Shown piece after piece: positions 51,901 to 64,000 of a DNA stretch of 64,000 bases. How positions within the stretch are numbered: position 1 is the first letter of the stretch; every line of letters starts with the position of its first letter. This stretch comes from Rhabdornis inornatus (Eukaryota > Chordata > Aves > Passeriformes > Rhabdornithidae): assembly GCA_013397075.1 (NCBI GenBank), contig VWZS01010165.1, positions 558,001 through 622,000 on the forward strand. Direction: 5' to 3'. The notes beneath the pieces were generated by a model. It saw only the letters and a program-made list of their open reading frames with translations, was not told the origin of the DNA and ran no database searches. Both the position numbers and the translations under genes were made by a program.

Positions 51901-54900
51901 GACCTTAGCTGCTTATGTAAGGCTTCCATTTTCTACCCAACAATGGCAACTTCCTTGCACCAGGCAGAAGTTCCTGCTCAACCCTATTATCAACGCCAGC
52001 AGTCTGAAGAGTTGTGCATATTTCTGATAGGTCCACACACCCTGCCCAGTAGCCCACAAGGTACTGGGCTTTCAGTACAACTTACTGAATTAATTACCAG
52101 GCAAAAGCTTCAGCATGGAGCAAGCTGGTATACAGCACACTGGCCACTGGTCAAAAGAGTGAAAGTCATAAATATGTGCCCAGAGACCAGTGCACACATC
52201 CGTACATATACACATAGCCCAGCACCCTACAGTTACACCAGTTTTAGAGGGTGGTTACTGATCCACTTTGTTGTCAAGGAAGACAAATGTCCCAATAGCT
52301 CAGGTGGAGTAAGAAGCCCTAAAACATTTCAAGCTAACTCAGCCACATGAACTGTGGAGTTGAATACTGAGAGCCTGGATAACCTGTCTGGAATTGTATG
52401 GAAGAGATTACAGAGAGTTCATCTAATCCCTTCTGCTGCAGCTGCCAGGCTGTGAGATCCATCTGGCCTGCAGATGTATTTTAGTATTGATCTGCAGACA
52501 TGCAGGAGGATGTCCATTGCCTAAAATTCATTCCTGAGTAGCAATTCCATGAAACAGCAATACAACAACTGCACATAAATTTAAATTAAACATACCAGAT
52601 AGGCTCCTATCCTCTAGACTACTCACATAAGAAACAAAACTTGACTGGAAATTGTAGGGCAATTTCACAGCCAACAGGCCATGTTCCATATGTATTATAT
52701 GCCCTCCTCAACCACCTCCTGGTGTGGCAACTGCTTTACCCAAGTTAATTTATTTCAGTAATGTTATCTGCAGCACCACCCCTCAGAGTGGAGTTCACAA
52801 CTGAGGCTCGAGGTACAGCCATTAAACCCTGCATATTGTGAGCTGTGGCCTTGGATAATTCACCATGCAATGGTACTCTACAGAAACTTAAAAACCAGAA
52901 TCCCCACTGCCAGGCTTTGATCTTGAGTGTCCATGAGTAGTCCACAGCTACATCTGCTGCTAGTTGCTGTTGATTGGTTTTATTCACCAATTTCCCTTCA
53001 AGTACTGATGCAGCTGCTCTCAGTTTAGACTTCTGATGCCAGGTCACACAATCCATCTAAAATACAGCCCTGTTCAAATGTCTATACTAGAAAGACAGAC
53101 TATAATCTCTATGAGAATCTACTTTGTCACAGGATGGGAAAATTAGAATTCAATTATTCTGTGAATGAACTACAATATATGCTCATTCTTACGTATGTGA
53201 AATCCTGCAGGAACCTATAAATGACAAAAAAGAAAATGGGTAACCCATTCAACTCTCTTGAAATCCCTCCTGTCTTCAGGACTTCCAGAACATGATCAGC
53301 AACAGCCCAGAGTTACCCAATTATAAGTTTTCTCCCAAGACTTCTTCAAAAGGGATAGTAAAAACCAAAATACAGAACTTCTGCAGAAAAGAAAAACTTA
53401 GCTTTTGTCTGTTCAGGAAAGGAAATAAACACAGAACCAGAAGAAAGAGTACAATGCCAAAAAGCTTGACAAACAGAAAAGAAAAGATGTATTCCTTCAA
53501 AAAAAGAAAGGAAATCTGCCAGGCCAAAAAAGCCACAATTCAAAAAGCCATTTATAAAATAATGCACTTGAGAGAAGAAGTAGTACAATTATTTACTGCT
53601 TACTATGACAGTAGTTCTGCAGTTTCATTCCAAGTCTCTGCAACCAGTACCCAAGCAGAAACTATTCAATGAGTGTCAAATCCATGAATGACAGCTGTAT
53701 TTTAGTGATACTTAACAGAGCCTGATTTAAGCATTTATTTGGCAGTTATTAAAACCTGGTATAAGTATATTTAGATATGTAATAAGCATTTATATAATTT
53801 CATTTTAATTCCATTTTTAACTGGAAATCCATTATATGCTGATGGAAGTCATTGGAACATACAATGCATATGAATGAACATTCATCGTTCCACCCATGAA
53901 ACTGAAATCCAATACAGTAATTCGCATTTTCAAGCCTGTTTGAGCTCAATTTTCTACCACATAAAATTGATTTTACCCACTGAAAAGGTAACAAACCACC
54001 ACAGACCAGGTATATTTCTCACACTGAGACATTCCTGCATTACCAGGGAACACAGGAATGCTGTTTCTCTCAAAGCAGTACACTCTTCAATTCACGATAC
54101 TATTTATTCAGTTTTGTCACAAAGGAGTATTATCAACTTGAAAAAAGGCATTCCTTTATGCAAAATATGTATGAACTGACTGCAAATTCAAGAATTCTGT
54201 AACTGAAACACGTTAGTATACTAAAAGTAGAATAAGAAAGAATGCCCACCATAGCAAAGCAATTGTCCATTTTTTCAAGTTCCAGTCTGGTAAAACTGAT
54301 CATAATGTGGGTATGGAAGATGTTTTAAAAAGACTCAACTGGTCTCCTTAAAGAACAAAGGAAAACTAAAAACAAAACCAACCCAAAGCTTTGTGTACCC
54401 AAGTCTTATAAATAAACTGTAGATACAATCAGTAGATGAGGAAAACAGGAAACAATTATTTTTAAGAACTGACAAATTTTGCTGGAGTGAATTTAACTGT
54501 CCATCTGTATCAATGTGAATTTCCATCCTTCTGCCCCTTCTACCCCTTTGATATTTCAATTTAGATCATTTTGCCAGTTATAATCTTCCCCCCGCAAAGC
54601 CTGCATTTCCATAAGGATTTGAGGAGGCTCTTTGGCTGAATTAAAACATGAGATTATTTCTGCTTGTCTACAGTTTGATGGAGCTTTTTGAATGAATGAA
54701 ACTCTACTAAGCAAACATCTAACACAGGCATCCCTGACAATAAGAAGAGAAGAACTGATGGTCATGCCAGCTCGAAGGCAATGGCTTTTGCCTGCTGACT
54801 GTCCCAAATATGTCCTTAAGGAGGAGGTGCCATTACCAAAAACATGTCAATATTATGTTTGTCATATATACCTTTTCGAGTTCAACTTAAGGTGTCCCAG

Positions 54901-56196
54901 TGTATTAAGTCAGAAATATTGCAGAGAATCAAATAGTTATGAATGCAATCTTTGCAGAAACTATAGAGATTGAAAGCCCTTAAGATTTCCTCCTCCAGAA
55001 AACACCTGCTCTACCTTCTTTAAATCACTAGAAAAGAAGAGGGAGACAGACTGGGACAATTCCCCTATTTAACAGTTTGCTGATTTACAGTTTACAATTC
55101 ATAACCACACTCAAGAGAACACCAGTTAGGAGTCCTAAGGAGCACCAGTTTGACAACAAAGATACACCTGGGGTAACTGCACACGCCATCATCACCTGCA
55201 AATGCATCCAGTGCACACTCGGCTGTGTCTGGTCTGTGCTCTTGAGATGAGGAAACTGTTTATGCTGGAGCACAGACCACTGAGGAGTTAAAGACACCAA
55301 AGCTATCACCAGCCCTGCCTCCTCTCCTTGTGAGTACACTTTACAATTCATTATTTAGTTCAGTGAACACTGCTGTAATTTTTTTCTCCTTGCAGGATTA
55401 CTGCTGCATTTGCTGCTTTCCTCGGTTTCTGCAGTAAATGAAGCAGAAATCTTTCAGAAGCTAAATGAACAATTAATGAAAAGATAACAATACAAAGTGG
55501 GCTATATAAAGATGAGGCTTATTATGAATTAATACTTTTACTATTAAATATGCATGAGTTTTTAATAAGGAGAGCTAAAAATAGAGCCATGTATCACAGG
55601 ATTTCTCCAGGCTGTACAATTTTCATTCATCTTCATCTTGCAAAGAAATGGACCATTGCTGAAAGGATTCTCACTGCACATTTTTACATGGCTATCACTG
55701 GCCATAATTCATCAATCCACAAAAAACCCCAGCCTCTGGGATCTTGGCATAAAGGATTCTGAAGAGCTCCATCCTCTGCCATAAGGCTTGCAGGAATGTG
55801 CAGCAAAGTTTGCTCACCCATCTCCCAACAGGCACAGGTCTCTCACAGCCCAGCTCCAATCTGCAATTTGTGTGTTTAGAAAGAATCCATTAGAAAGAAG
55901 ACTCCTCCACTGGATAACAAACAGTAACCAGCAGCAGATGTACCCACTAGACTTACCGAAAAACCCTGAGGTAACCACTTAAATCTTTATCTTTTCATCT
56001 TAGTAATTCATTTTCAGAGTAAATGTGTTCTCCTCATTACTTTGGCCCCCACCAAGAAAGGAAATCTAAAATTGAGCCAAATGCATCAAATTTTCTGATT
56101 GGACCTTAACATTCATTTTTAACATCAAGACATGTTACAGATACAATGGAAAACAAAGGATTTTAATAAAGACTGCACTAGTTCTGGCGGAGGGTG

Positions 56197-56224
56197 CACA
56201 CATTCAGGAACACACATTCAGGAA
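56197..56224. repeat. Perfect 14-bp tandem duplication
   Basis: CACACATTCAGGAA is present twice in direct succession upstream of HECW2 exon 2. Confidence 0.95.
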
Positions 56225-59200
56225 TTCTATATACATCCACCCCAGGGCGTAGGTGCTACAGCCCCAGGAAAAGGAAGAAGATTGAAATCAGTGTTTATAA
56301 ATACAGCCAAGAAATCCCAGCACACGTACCACCAAATATATAAACAGAAGTTCAGACAATCTCATCTGGAGGCCTAAATTTCCTACACTTATTTATGTTG
56401 GGGAATTTTTTTTTTGGACATGTTATATTGTGCCTTCACATTTTTAAAGTGACCTTGGTGTATTTAAACCAAAGGACTTGCTTTGATTGAGCTGAGTAAA
56501 GTGTTGCTAATTGCTGTGTGACAAAAAGAAACAAACCATAGCACACTGCATCCTAGTACCATCTTAAATTACTCTGAAATCTGTATTTTAAAATTAATTC
56601 TGTTTGATTTTGAATGTAATTTATTTTTCAATGTACAACTATAAAATGTAATTTAATCCACATCAGATGTATTCCTAATTAAAGTGCAAAACCAAACCAC
56701 ATTAGAGAAGAGGTAACTTTCAGCTTTTTATGGATGAAGTTTAAATCACATACTTATTACTATTTAAATCTTTTTTTGGGGGGAACAGTAAAACAGGTGC
56801 AATAACATGATGGTGATTTTCAGTGAAATGTCCTTGGCTTGCTCTTTATGAAGACAATTTAGGATTTGAGCTTTTCATAGACATCCAGCTACTTAAAACT
56901 GATAATTCGGAGTAAAATTCACATGATTTATTGGAAACCCAGATTATATTTCTTCCTCTCTTCTCCACATTCAGCCTAGTACTCCAGATTTATCTTTCCT
57001 TTTCTTATGATGCATTATACTCATAATGATCAGAAACACCCATTTTTTTCAGATTTTTCCGAAACAATCAGTCTTTTACCACAGAACAACAGAATCAAAA
57101 AGAAAAAGAAATCAACATCTTTTGTTCTTTCTTATGTCCTTACTATTCACAAATGCATTTTGGGCTTCAAACACACTGTCCTCCCTCCCCTGCCGTCCAT
57201 GATACAGTGTTTCAATATTGCCTGTGCAAATCTCCCAGCTTAATGTCCAAAAAAAAGACTGAAAATAGCTATATACAGTATGATTAAAGCCCAACGATAT
57301 AAAATATGAAAAAAAATGGGGGGAAAAAAGTTTTTAAAAAAACTATACTGGTTTGTTGTTTTTTTCCTTGTTAATGGAAATGTCCCTGCATTGTCCTGCA
57401 TTTGGAAGTTGACTTCACAGGGTGACCTTCCCAAAAAACGAGATGCAATGCAGTTTTCTGGTTAGATAATGTAACTGCCTCTGTGTCAGCTCTTCACTTG
57501 TGCCAAATTACCACTGCCAACCTCTGTTGTAGGTTATTACTAAGCAGAATGAAATAGAAATCACTCAAAACAAATACCCACATACTGACTGGACTTGATA
57601 GTTTGCCAAAATTACATCATCATTATTTGAAAAGATATGAATGAAGTCTCCTATCAACACTGCTGGCTAGCTGGTGGATTTCTATGTAGTTTGAGATTGC
57701 TTTGATTTTTTAAAACAATTTCCCTAATAAATTATATGGCCATACAATTACAGACAAATTACTGCTTATTACCACTAAATTGTTTTATCCCTGTGATGCA
57801 AGTCCAGTAGGTCAGTAATAAAAAACATCAGGTTTCATAACAGCACTTTTAAGCTGTTTTTCCTGAACTGCAACAGCAGCCCAATCAAGCAGAGGATGTT
57901 GCTGTACTTCACTAACAATCCCACACCACGCTGTAATGCAAACACAACCCTCAGATTAACACACAAACAAGTCTTACAGCTGCCAACACCAAAATCTCGT
58001 GGAGCATGATGGAACTGCAAAAGAACACCAGTTTCTAGAGGAAGCAGTGGTACAATAGAAAAACACATTTAAAAACAATGCTGAACCCAGAAGTGGAACC
58101 CTTCAGAAAAATCAAACACCATAAAAAGCAGCACTTAGGTACTCTTGCTGATTGGTCACAACCAATGTCTGGGTGACAACACAGCTCTGCTGTTGAAGTG
58201 CAGCAGTTTTATAGACACTGAGAAAGCATATCACTCATTCTTTCCAAAGGCTTCACTGGAATACCCCCAATACACATCAGTAATGCCAACTGCAGCTGGA
58301 AAAGCAGCAACTGCTGAAAACAGCTCAGTGAGCCTCTAATACTAATATAAGATAGACTGTACTAGTTAACTTCAAATTAATATCCATACTCCACATGGCA
58401 AAAGTGTTTATTCCAAGTGTCATAATACTGAGCCACAAGTTTGTCGTCTTCCACTAGTACTGATTGTAGGAAACAAAGGATATTTTTAAAGTCCTTAACA
58501 CAATTACTTTAACTCCAGTTCTCCTTGATCACAGAGGAACACAGATACCAGTGTTGCTGACATCCCACCAGATGCTGCATTGTCTAAAACAAAAAAAGAG
58601 CTTCAATTATAGAACACGCTATTCTCAAACTTACTTTTTAGTACTTCTTATAAGTAAAGAAAAAAATTGCCTTACAACTGTATCCAACCTAACAGAGGGG
58701 TAAAAGTGGTTCCCACTGCAGCTGACCAGAAGTCAAGACTAATTCTGAGCAGATATACATGACATACACTCATGCCAACAGCTTTCCATGAAAATAACTT
58801 CTTAAACCTATTACTTTGATTCTTGGCATTTTCTACATAATTACCACCAAAACTGCTGAGTTATCAACCCCCATCTGTACTGCAGTGGATTGGCAGTATA
58901 AATTTGGATTATCAGTGTAATTGTGTGTCTTCCTGAATACCTTACTTCAGAGCTTCAGCTCCTGAAGCAAACAGCAATAGAAGACCTAGCAAAGGTACAT
59001 CTAGAGTGGCACAGTGTGCTTGTGGCATTTAAGGGTTAAGATATGCCAACTGATACTTCTGGTGCAAGGGAAGAAACCCTAGGAAAACACTCCAAACTTC
59101 AATGCAAACTGGCAAATACTTATTTTAGAGTAAAGACAAAGGACTGGCACACACAACAATAAGCAGTTTCAAAACTGAAGGACTGCATAACCACACAAGA

Positions 59201-59970
59201 TGAAATATTAAAATTTACTTTCTCTGCTATGAACCCTAGTGATGTAGCAAACCTCTTAGGTCCTGAACAACATCCAGGAGCAGCCAGAGGTATGCCAAGA
59301 TGAGATGTACTCAGTCTGGAATTGTCTCCATCTCTCCCAGTGCAGTGTCCATCAAGGTGAGGGGAGCTGGTGCTGATCTGCAGGAGTTCAGCTCTGCCCA
59401 GCAGATGCTCAGTGAGCAGCGGCTACACAAAAGCAAATCGATGGGCTGTTAAAAAGTGTTAATAGCACACTTGGTGGTTGGACAGACTATTCTGCAGGGG
59501 GAAGAGATGTGGTAATTAAAAGATCAGAAAATACTGCTACAGATCCATCAGGGAACTTCCAAGAGGGTCAGAAAATTAAACAGTTCCCATGTCATGCCAC
59601 CAGCCTTTCAGAGCTAATCGGAACCTGCAATTCTTACATTTCACTCTTCTCAGAGTCCCACTTCTCTTGTGTGCACAGGGAATGCAGGGTGTCTCCAGGC
59701 CCCAGGGGCTGAAAGGTTTTATGCTCTAACCACATCCCTGGAAAAGCGTTATGCCATGGGCACCACATCTGAACCAGCATCCAGCTATGATGGATACACT
59801 AACATGTATGATGGGGTTCTTTGTTGGTTTGTTCGTGTTTGTTTTTTTAATTCTGGAAATTTAAGCCACAGGGGCAGTACCTTCTGCTACCTACGGGCTA
59901 CTGGGAGGATTTAATCAAGTATGCATGATATAACAGGCACTGAAATTCCTGGAGATTACAGAATTCAGAG

Positions 59971-59989
59971 GGTGTCACAGGGTGTCATA
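59971..59989. repeat. Short GGTGTCA(C/T)A(G/C) duplication
   Basis: GGTGTCACAG is followed directly by GGTGTCATAC. This is a minor slippage repeat. Confidence 0.7.
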
Positions 59990-60912
59990 CAGCCTGGCAA
60001 CAGAAATAAAGTGATTTAAGCATATCAGACCAGAAAAGCAACTAGTGAAAAATACATGACTCCTTGATGCTAAAAAGTATAATTTTGGATATTGTCTATA
60101 TTTAGTGAGAAATAACCAAATATAACATGAATATAAATATAACATGAGCTCTTATAGCTGCCTTACAATCTACATACAGACTGAGGAAACTTTTCTGTGC
60201 TAAGGCACAAGTAGTCTTCCAGTTCTATTTGGTGGAGCACACAGTAAAATGCAACTTAGCATTATCCAGAAACAGTGTGGCCAGTGAAACATCATTCCTA
60301 AAGTTCCAACTACAGCCAAAGGATGTTTCCCCCCAGCATTTACTGGGTCAACTCAAGCACACACACAAACATCTGCTGACCAGGTAAAGGCCAGCTCAAC
60401 ACCTGCTGAAGCTAACAGGACCCTCTCTGCCACACTGGAGTGCTTGGGAGAAGCAGCAGACGAGAAGGCTTGTTCAGCACCAGGGTAAAGCCTAACGTGC
60501 ACTGTGTCTGAGGGCTTTCAAATAAAAGAGCATTCTCGTGACAAAAAGCTCTAACAAAATTGAGATCTCACTTTGTTTTAATCATCAAATGAAACAAGCT
60601 CAGAAGTACATTTCATGGAGCAAATATGATTTTATTCACTTCAAATTTTCAAGGTGAAGGTGTCATTTCCTATAAGCACCACTAAGCTCATAACATACAC
60701 AAGAGCCGTAGCCAAGATGGTCATTTCTTCTTACCTAGGATTTGCAATGATTCCATTATTAATCCACAGTTGGAGTTCAGTTATGACTAAACTCTTCCAT
60801 TATTAATAGACTGACAGTGGAATATTCAGCTTAACACAATCAACTCTCTCATGGGCATTAAACAGTTGCTCTGTGGGTGGTTGTGGAGCTTTTTTTGGGG
60901 TCCTGGATCCTC

Positions 60913-60925
60913 TTTTTTTTTTTTT
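60913..60925. repeat. T13 homopolymer in a G/T-rich stretch
   Basis: The T13 run is followed by a GGTTGGTGGGG and T7 stretch up to about 60951. Low-complexity sequence of this type is common in bird introns. Confidence 0.9.
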
Positions 60926-62461
60926 GTGGCTTGGTTGGTGGGGTTTTTTTAAGCATTATGATTTCCAATTAGTCAAAACCACAGTGCAGACACCCTGCAT
61001 TTCATAACATGCCATTCTTTTTTGCTAAAGATGAAACTACAAGTAGGTGAGATACTGGAAATACAAGATCTATTTAACATCTAACATCAACCTCACATAA
61101 TCATAGTTGCATTTTATTTTTAAGAGAATTTAAGTTCACACAATGCAGGTTTTACTAGGGAGTAGAAAAGGCAGAGTCAAGAGGCATTAACTGGTCAGAT
61201 GAATCTGAATACGTGTAATAAAGTTTCTTAAATATGGAGACTCCCAGGACTAACTCTCTGGTCCTAATGTTATTCTGTGAAATCAGTAAGAAAACCACAG
61301 AAATGACTGTTACTTCAAATCATATTTTTCATTACTTCTAGATATGGGGCCCTTCCTCCTCCATTTGCTTCAAAGTTCCTTATCAGAATTTGTCACCATC
61401 ATCTTAACCGTCCCTGAAACACCTTTTGAAGTATGATACACTAAGAAAATGGTTTAAATCCTCCTGACACATTCAACTGAGAATTTCTATATAAAGCTCT
61501 CCTCGATTCTCTTTCACAGTATCCATGACACGTTCTCTAGTTGGCACCTAAGAGATGTTAGCACTGTATTACTGTAACTGTGTGAATATTTTAAATTACT
61601 TTCAAAAAGACTGAAGAATATTGTCAGAATCCATATTGTTGATCTTGTTTCCAATTACTTATTTTAATACATACCACTAGGAATTAGGATTTGAAAAAAC
61701 AAATGACACAACATTATGAACAAGCTACCAGGAACAGTTTTCCAGAGCCATGTTTTATTTGAGAGAACTGTCACCCAGCAATAAACAGCAGATTTTATTA
61801 GCACATTGTTTGTTAATTCGTACAATTTGTGTGTAATCAATGAATTAAACTGATAGAAATACCCTGAAATTCATAATTATTTAGAGAAGCAGAGAACTCC
61901 TGATGATTTACTCAATACAGTACATTTACAAAAGGAGACTTTGAAATTAAAAATTAATAAGCTATTAATAGGATGAGACAGCTTGTGACTCATTGTCTAA
62001 CAAAAGAAACATGTCAGGGAACAAAAAAAAAAGAAAAAAATCACTAGACTCCAAGTATGACTTTTTAAAGCTATAAGCACAAGCAAGTTATTTGAGTTAT
62101 TAAACAGAACAAGGTGACATGTTCTCCAAGGAGACAAAAATCAGCAAAAAGAAGCAACTATGCCAATCTGGAAAACACAACCAACATGTTTTGTTTACCA
62201 TGGCCAGCATGGTAAGAGCCCGCTGTGTCAGAAGATAAGTCATGTCCTAAAAACCAAAGGAAAAAGGGAGAAGCCTTCTTGCACATCATAACTAAAGAGA
62301 TCTCTTCACTAAAACTTTTTTTAATGCTTTTTACTACCAGTTTTTCTGTTTTCCTGAAATTTTTATCCTCAATGTGGATTTCACTTAACGTAATGCCACA
62401 TGTGCAAGCCAGAAACAGTAACAGAAGAAAATGCACGTTTTGATTGCCAAGCTGTAGTTTG

Positions 62462-62480
62462 AAAAAAAAAAAAAAAAAAA
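62462..62480. repeat. A19 homopolymer
   Basis: Nineteen A residues, the longest homopolymer in the window. I checked the preceding few hundred bases for a processed pseudogene and recognised none, so it is listed as a simple repeat. Confidence 0.95.
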
Positions 62481-64000
62481 GTCTTGCTGCCTGCTCATAC
62501 TCTCACCATTCTCTTTTGACTCATGGAAAAGATTAGTCTGTGCCCTGCAGGATGTAGAAGTGTAATGGTTTGAAACTAAGCATTTGATTAGAGAGATTGA
62601 AATTTATTTCAGCAATGACTCTCTAAGGTAACAACAATACCAAAATTATTTTTAAATTAAATACTTAAACTGGACTGCTCTCAAATATTGTGGTGCTTTT
62701 GATAAAACCCAATTTATTTATCAGGAAAAACCCACTCTTTTTACAATAGTTTCTTATCTAACAATAATCTTTCTTGTCCAACCCTTCTTGTGAGAAAAGC
62801 TTAAAGTAAAGGGGTGGGCATTCCAGCTTCTGTTGGCCAAGGACCTGGTCCTAGACTGACCACATCAGTATTTTGCCCAAACTCTTAATCTCACACTGCA
62901 TTTATGAATTTTAGAGCTTACAGCTACAGGCACTAAACACACTCACAATCTGGCATGCTTTCAGCATTCTCTTGATTTCCTTCTCCTCCTAAAGATAACA
63001 GTCTCAACTCTTTATATTCACTTTTTAGGAACACCATTTTTCCATGCCCCTAAGTACCAAAATTTATTGCAGTGATCAAGTGCATGTTCCTAAGGCCCTT
63101 TGATGCACTATAAAGGGAATGTGTAAGTTTGAGGCTAGTCATGCAACTCTTCCAGCACTCAATACAGATCACCTGACTTGTTTTATCATAAGTCAGTCCT
63201 CTACATATATGATCTCCCATGCAAAGAAAAGTATCCCATCTTATTTGTACAAAAGAATTCACTCTCAGAAAATTACTGGTGATCTGATGCTTCTGATAAA
63301 CCACTACAGTGCCAGCAAAGTTGGCCAAAAATAATGGAAGACTAGTCCAAATTGCCTAATTTGGAAAGACTGCCAAACTCCCCACAGTAAGTGGCTGGCA
63401 TTCTCTATTTTTGTGTCAAAATATTTATCATCTTTTCCCCAACAATAGCTACACTGACTTTATTAAAGCAGTAGTTAATATCTGTAGTGCACTGTATTGC
63501 TTCATATGAAATGTGTCTTTCATTCTGAACCAATCCATGTTTTTGGAAGAACAAAAAAAAAAACATTAGTACAATATATGCCAAAAAAACCAAACACTAT
63601 GGGGAGTACCAGCCATCTCTGCATCTCCCACCCAGCCTGTTTTTGCCTTCCTTTCCTCTGCTCCACTCTCTGTCAGATTGTTTTCTGTCACCACAGAAAT
63701 ATCACCACCTGGGATGGAGAACCCTTCTCAGCACTGCTCTCTCAGGGCCCTGGCACAGCTTTCAGGGGGCTGAGCACCCTTCTGCTTTCCTTTGCACCTC
63801 CATCAAAGCCACTCCATGCCACCTCTCTGCCACCCTTCTAAGAAAAGGATCCAAAAAACCAGAAAATTATGCAGACACAGTATTCTCAAGGAGTAAATTA
63901 ATTGATTTGACCTCAGATAAATTACTACTTTGAAAGAAATTTTTTTGTAACCTCCACAAAATATTCATTGTGAATTGCCACAGAATTTTTCAATATAATC

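Larger units (their letters stand above)
44925..64000 (-). other. HECW2: 5' side of HECW2 exon 2: intron 1 or upstream flank
   Basis: The 3' splice site at 44925 shows that exon 2 is spliced to an upstream exon, so at least part of this stretch is intron 1. No coding exon or known neighbour gene is visible. Contents are a CpG-dense block at 48.34-48.58 kb, one CR1 fragment, small duplications near 47286, 56197 and 59971, hairpins near 45468 and 46018, a T13 run at 60913-60925 and an A19 run at 62462-62480. 61.78-62.01 kb is a TAATTA-rich block. How far intron 1 extends cannot be decided from sequence. Confidence 0.6.

Noticed and set aside
51886..52350. 154-codon open frame on the plus strand
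   Set aside because: No recognisable domain or codon bias; length is compatible with chance.
53292..53672. 126-codon Lys/Arg-rich open frame on the plus strand
   Set aside because: The basic composition follows from A-rich DNA; no motif or neighbour supports a gene.
62200..62480. Processed pseudogene suggested by the A19 tract
   Set aside because: No gene-like sequence, polyadenylation signal or target-site duplication was recognised in front of the tract.
1..64000. tRNA, rRNA, CRISPR, operon or prokaryotic defence features and endogenous retroviral LTRs
   Set aside because: None seen on reading both strands; the sequence is vertebrate intronic DNA. A covariance-model and repeat-library search would be needed to exclude degraded copies.

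Overview
The window looks like vertebrate, almost certainly avian, nuclear DNA. It is AT-rich with sparse CpG. Coding sequence comes in short exons with canonical GT/AG junctions separated by long introns. The recognisable interspersed repeats are CR1 non-LTR retrotransposon fragments, the dominant bird family, and two of them keep the ATTCTGTGATTC-type 3' end. The species cannot be fixed from the sequence alone. There is no sign of bacterial, plasmid, phage or CRISPR sequence.

One gene can be supported: HECW2 (NEDL2), a HECT-type E3 ubiquitin ligase, on the minus strand. Five exons are present. Exon 2 (44584-44924) carries the start codon at 44875. It is followed by exon 3 (17777-17884), exon 4 (6146-6240), exon 5 (2201-2276) and exon 6 (248-417). 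Spliced together they keep one reading frame across every junction and encode residues 1-247, about 16% of a protein that is about 1,570 residues long in mammals. They cover the N-terminal HECW domain and the first half of the C2 domain. The WW domains and the catalytic HECT domain lie beyond the left edge of the window.

Region by region: 1-247 is the start of intron 6. 418-2200, 2277-6145, 6241-17776 and 17885-44583 are introns 5, 4, 3 and 2. 44925-64000 is the 5' side of exon 2, either intron 1 or upstream sequence, and has no recognisable coding exon. Intron 3 holds two CR1 fragments in the + orientation (about 11515-12196 and 14822-15280). The 5' region holds one CR1 in the - orientation (about 48628-48975), directly beside a 250-bp CpG-dense block (about 48336-48578) that may be an alternative HECW2 promoter. 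Smaller repeats include a CA microsatellite, homopolymer tracts, several short tandem duplications and perfect palindromes. A 319-bp GC-richer segment at 35662-35980 has 25-nt inverted ends and may be an uncatalogued MITE-like element.

I did not find a new multi-gene system here. The most useful leads are the CpG block, the inverted-repeat-bounded segment, a 226-codon open frame in intron 2 that is longer than expected by chance, and a Pro-to-Ser change at the exon 3/4 junction.
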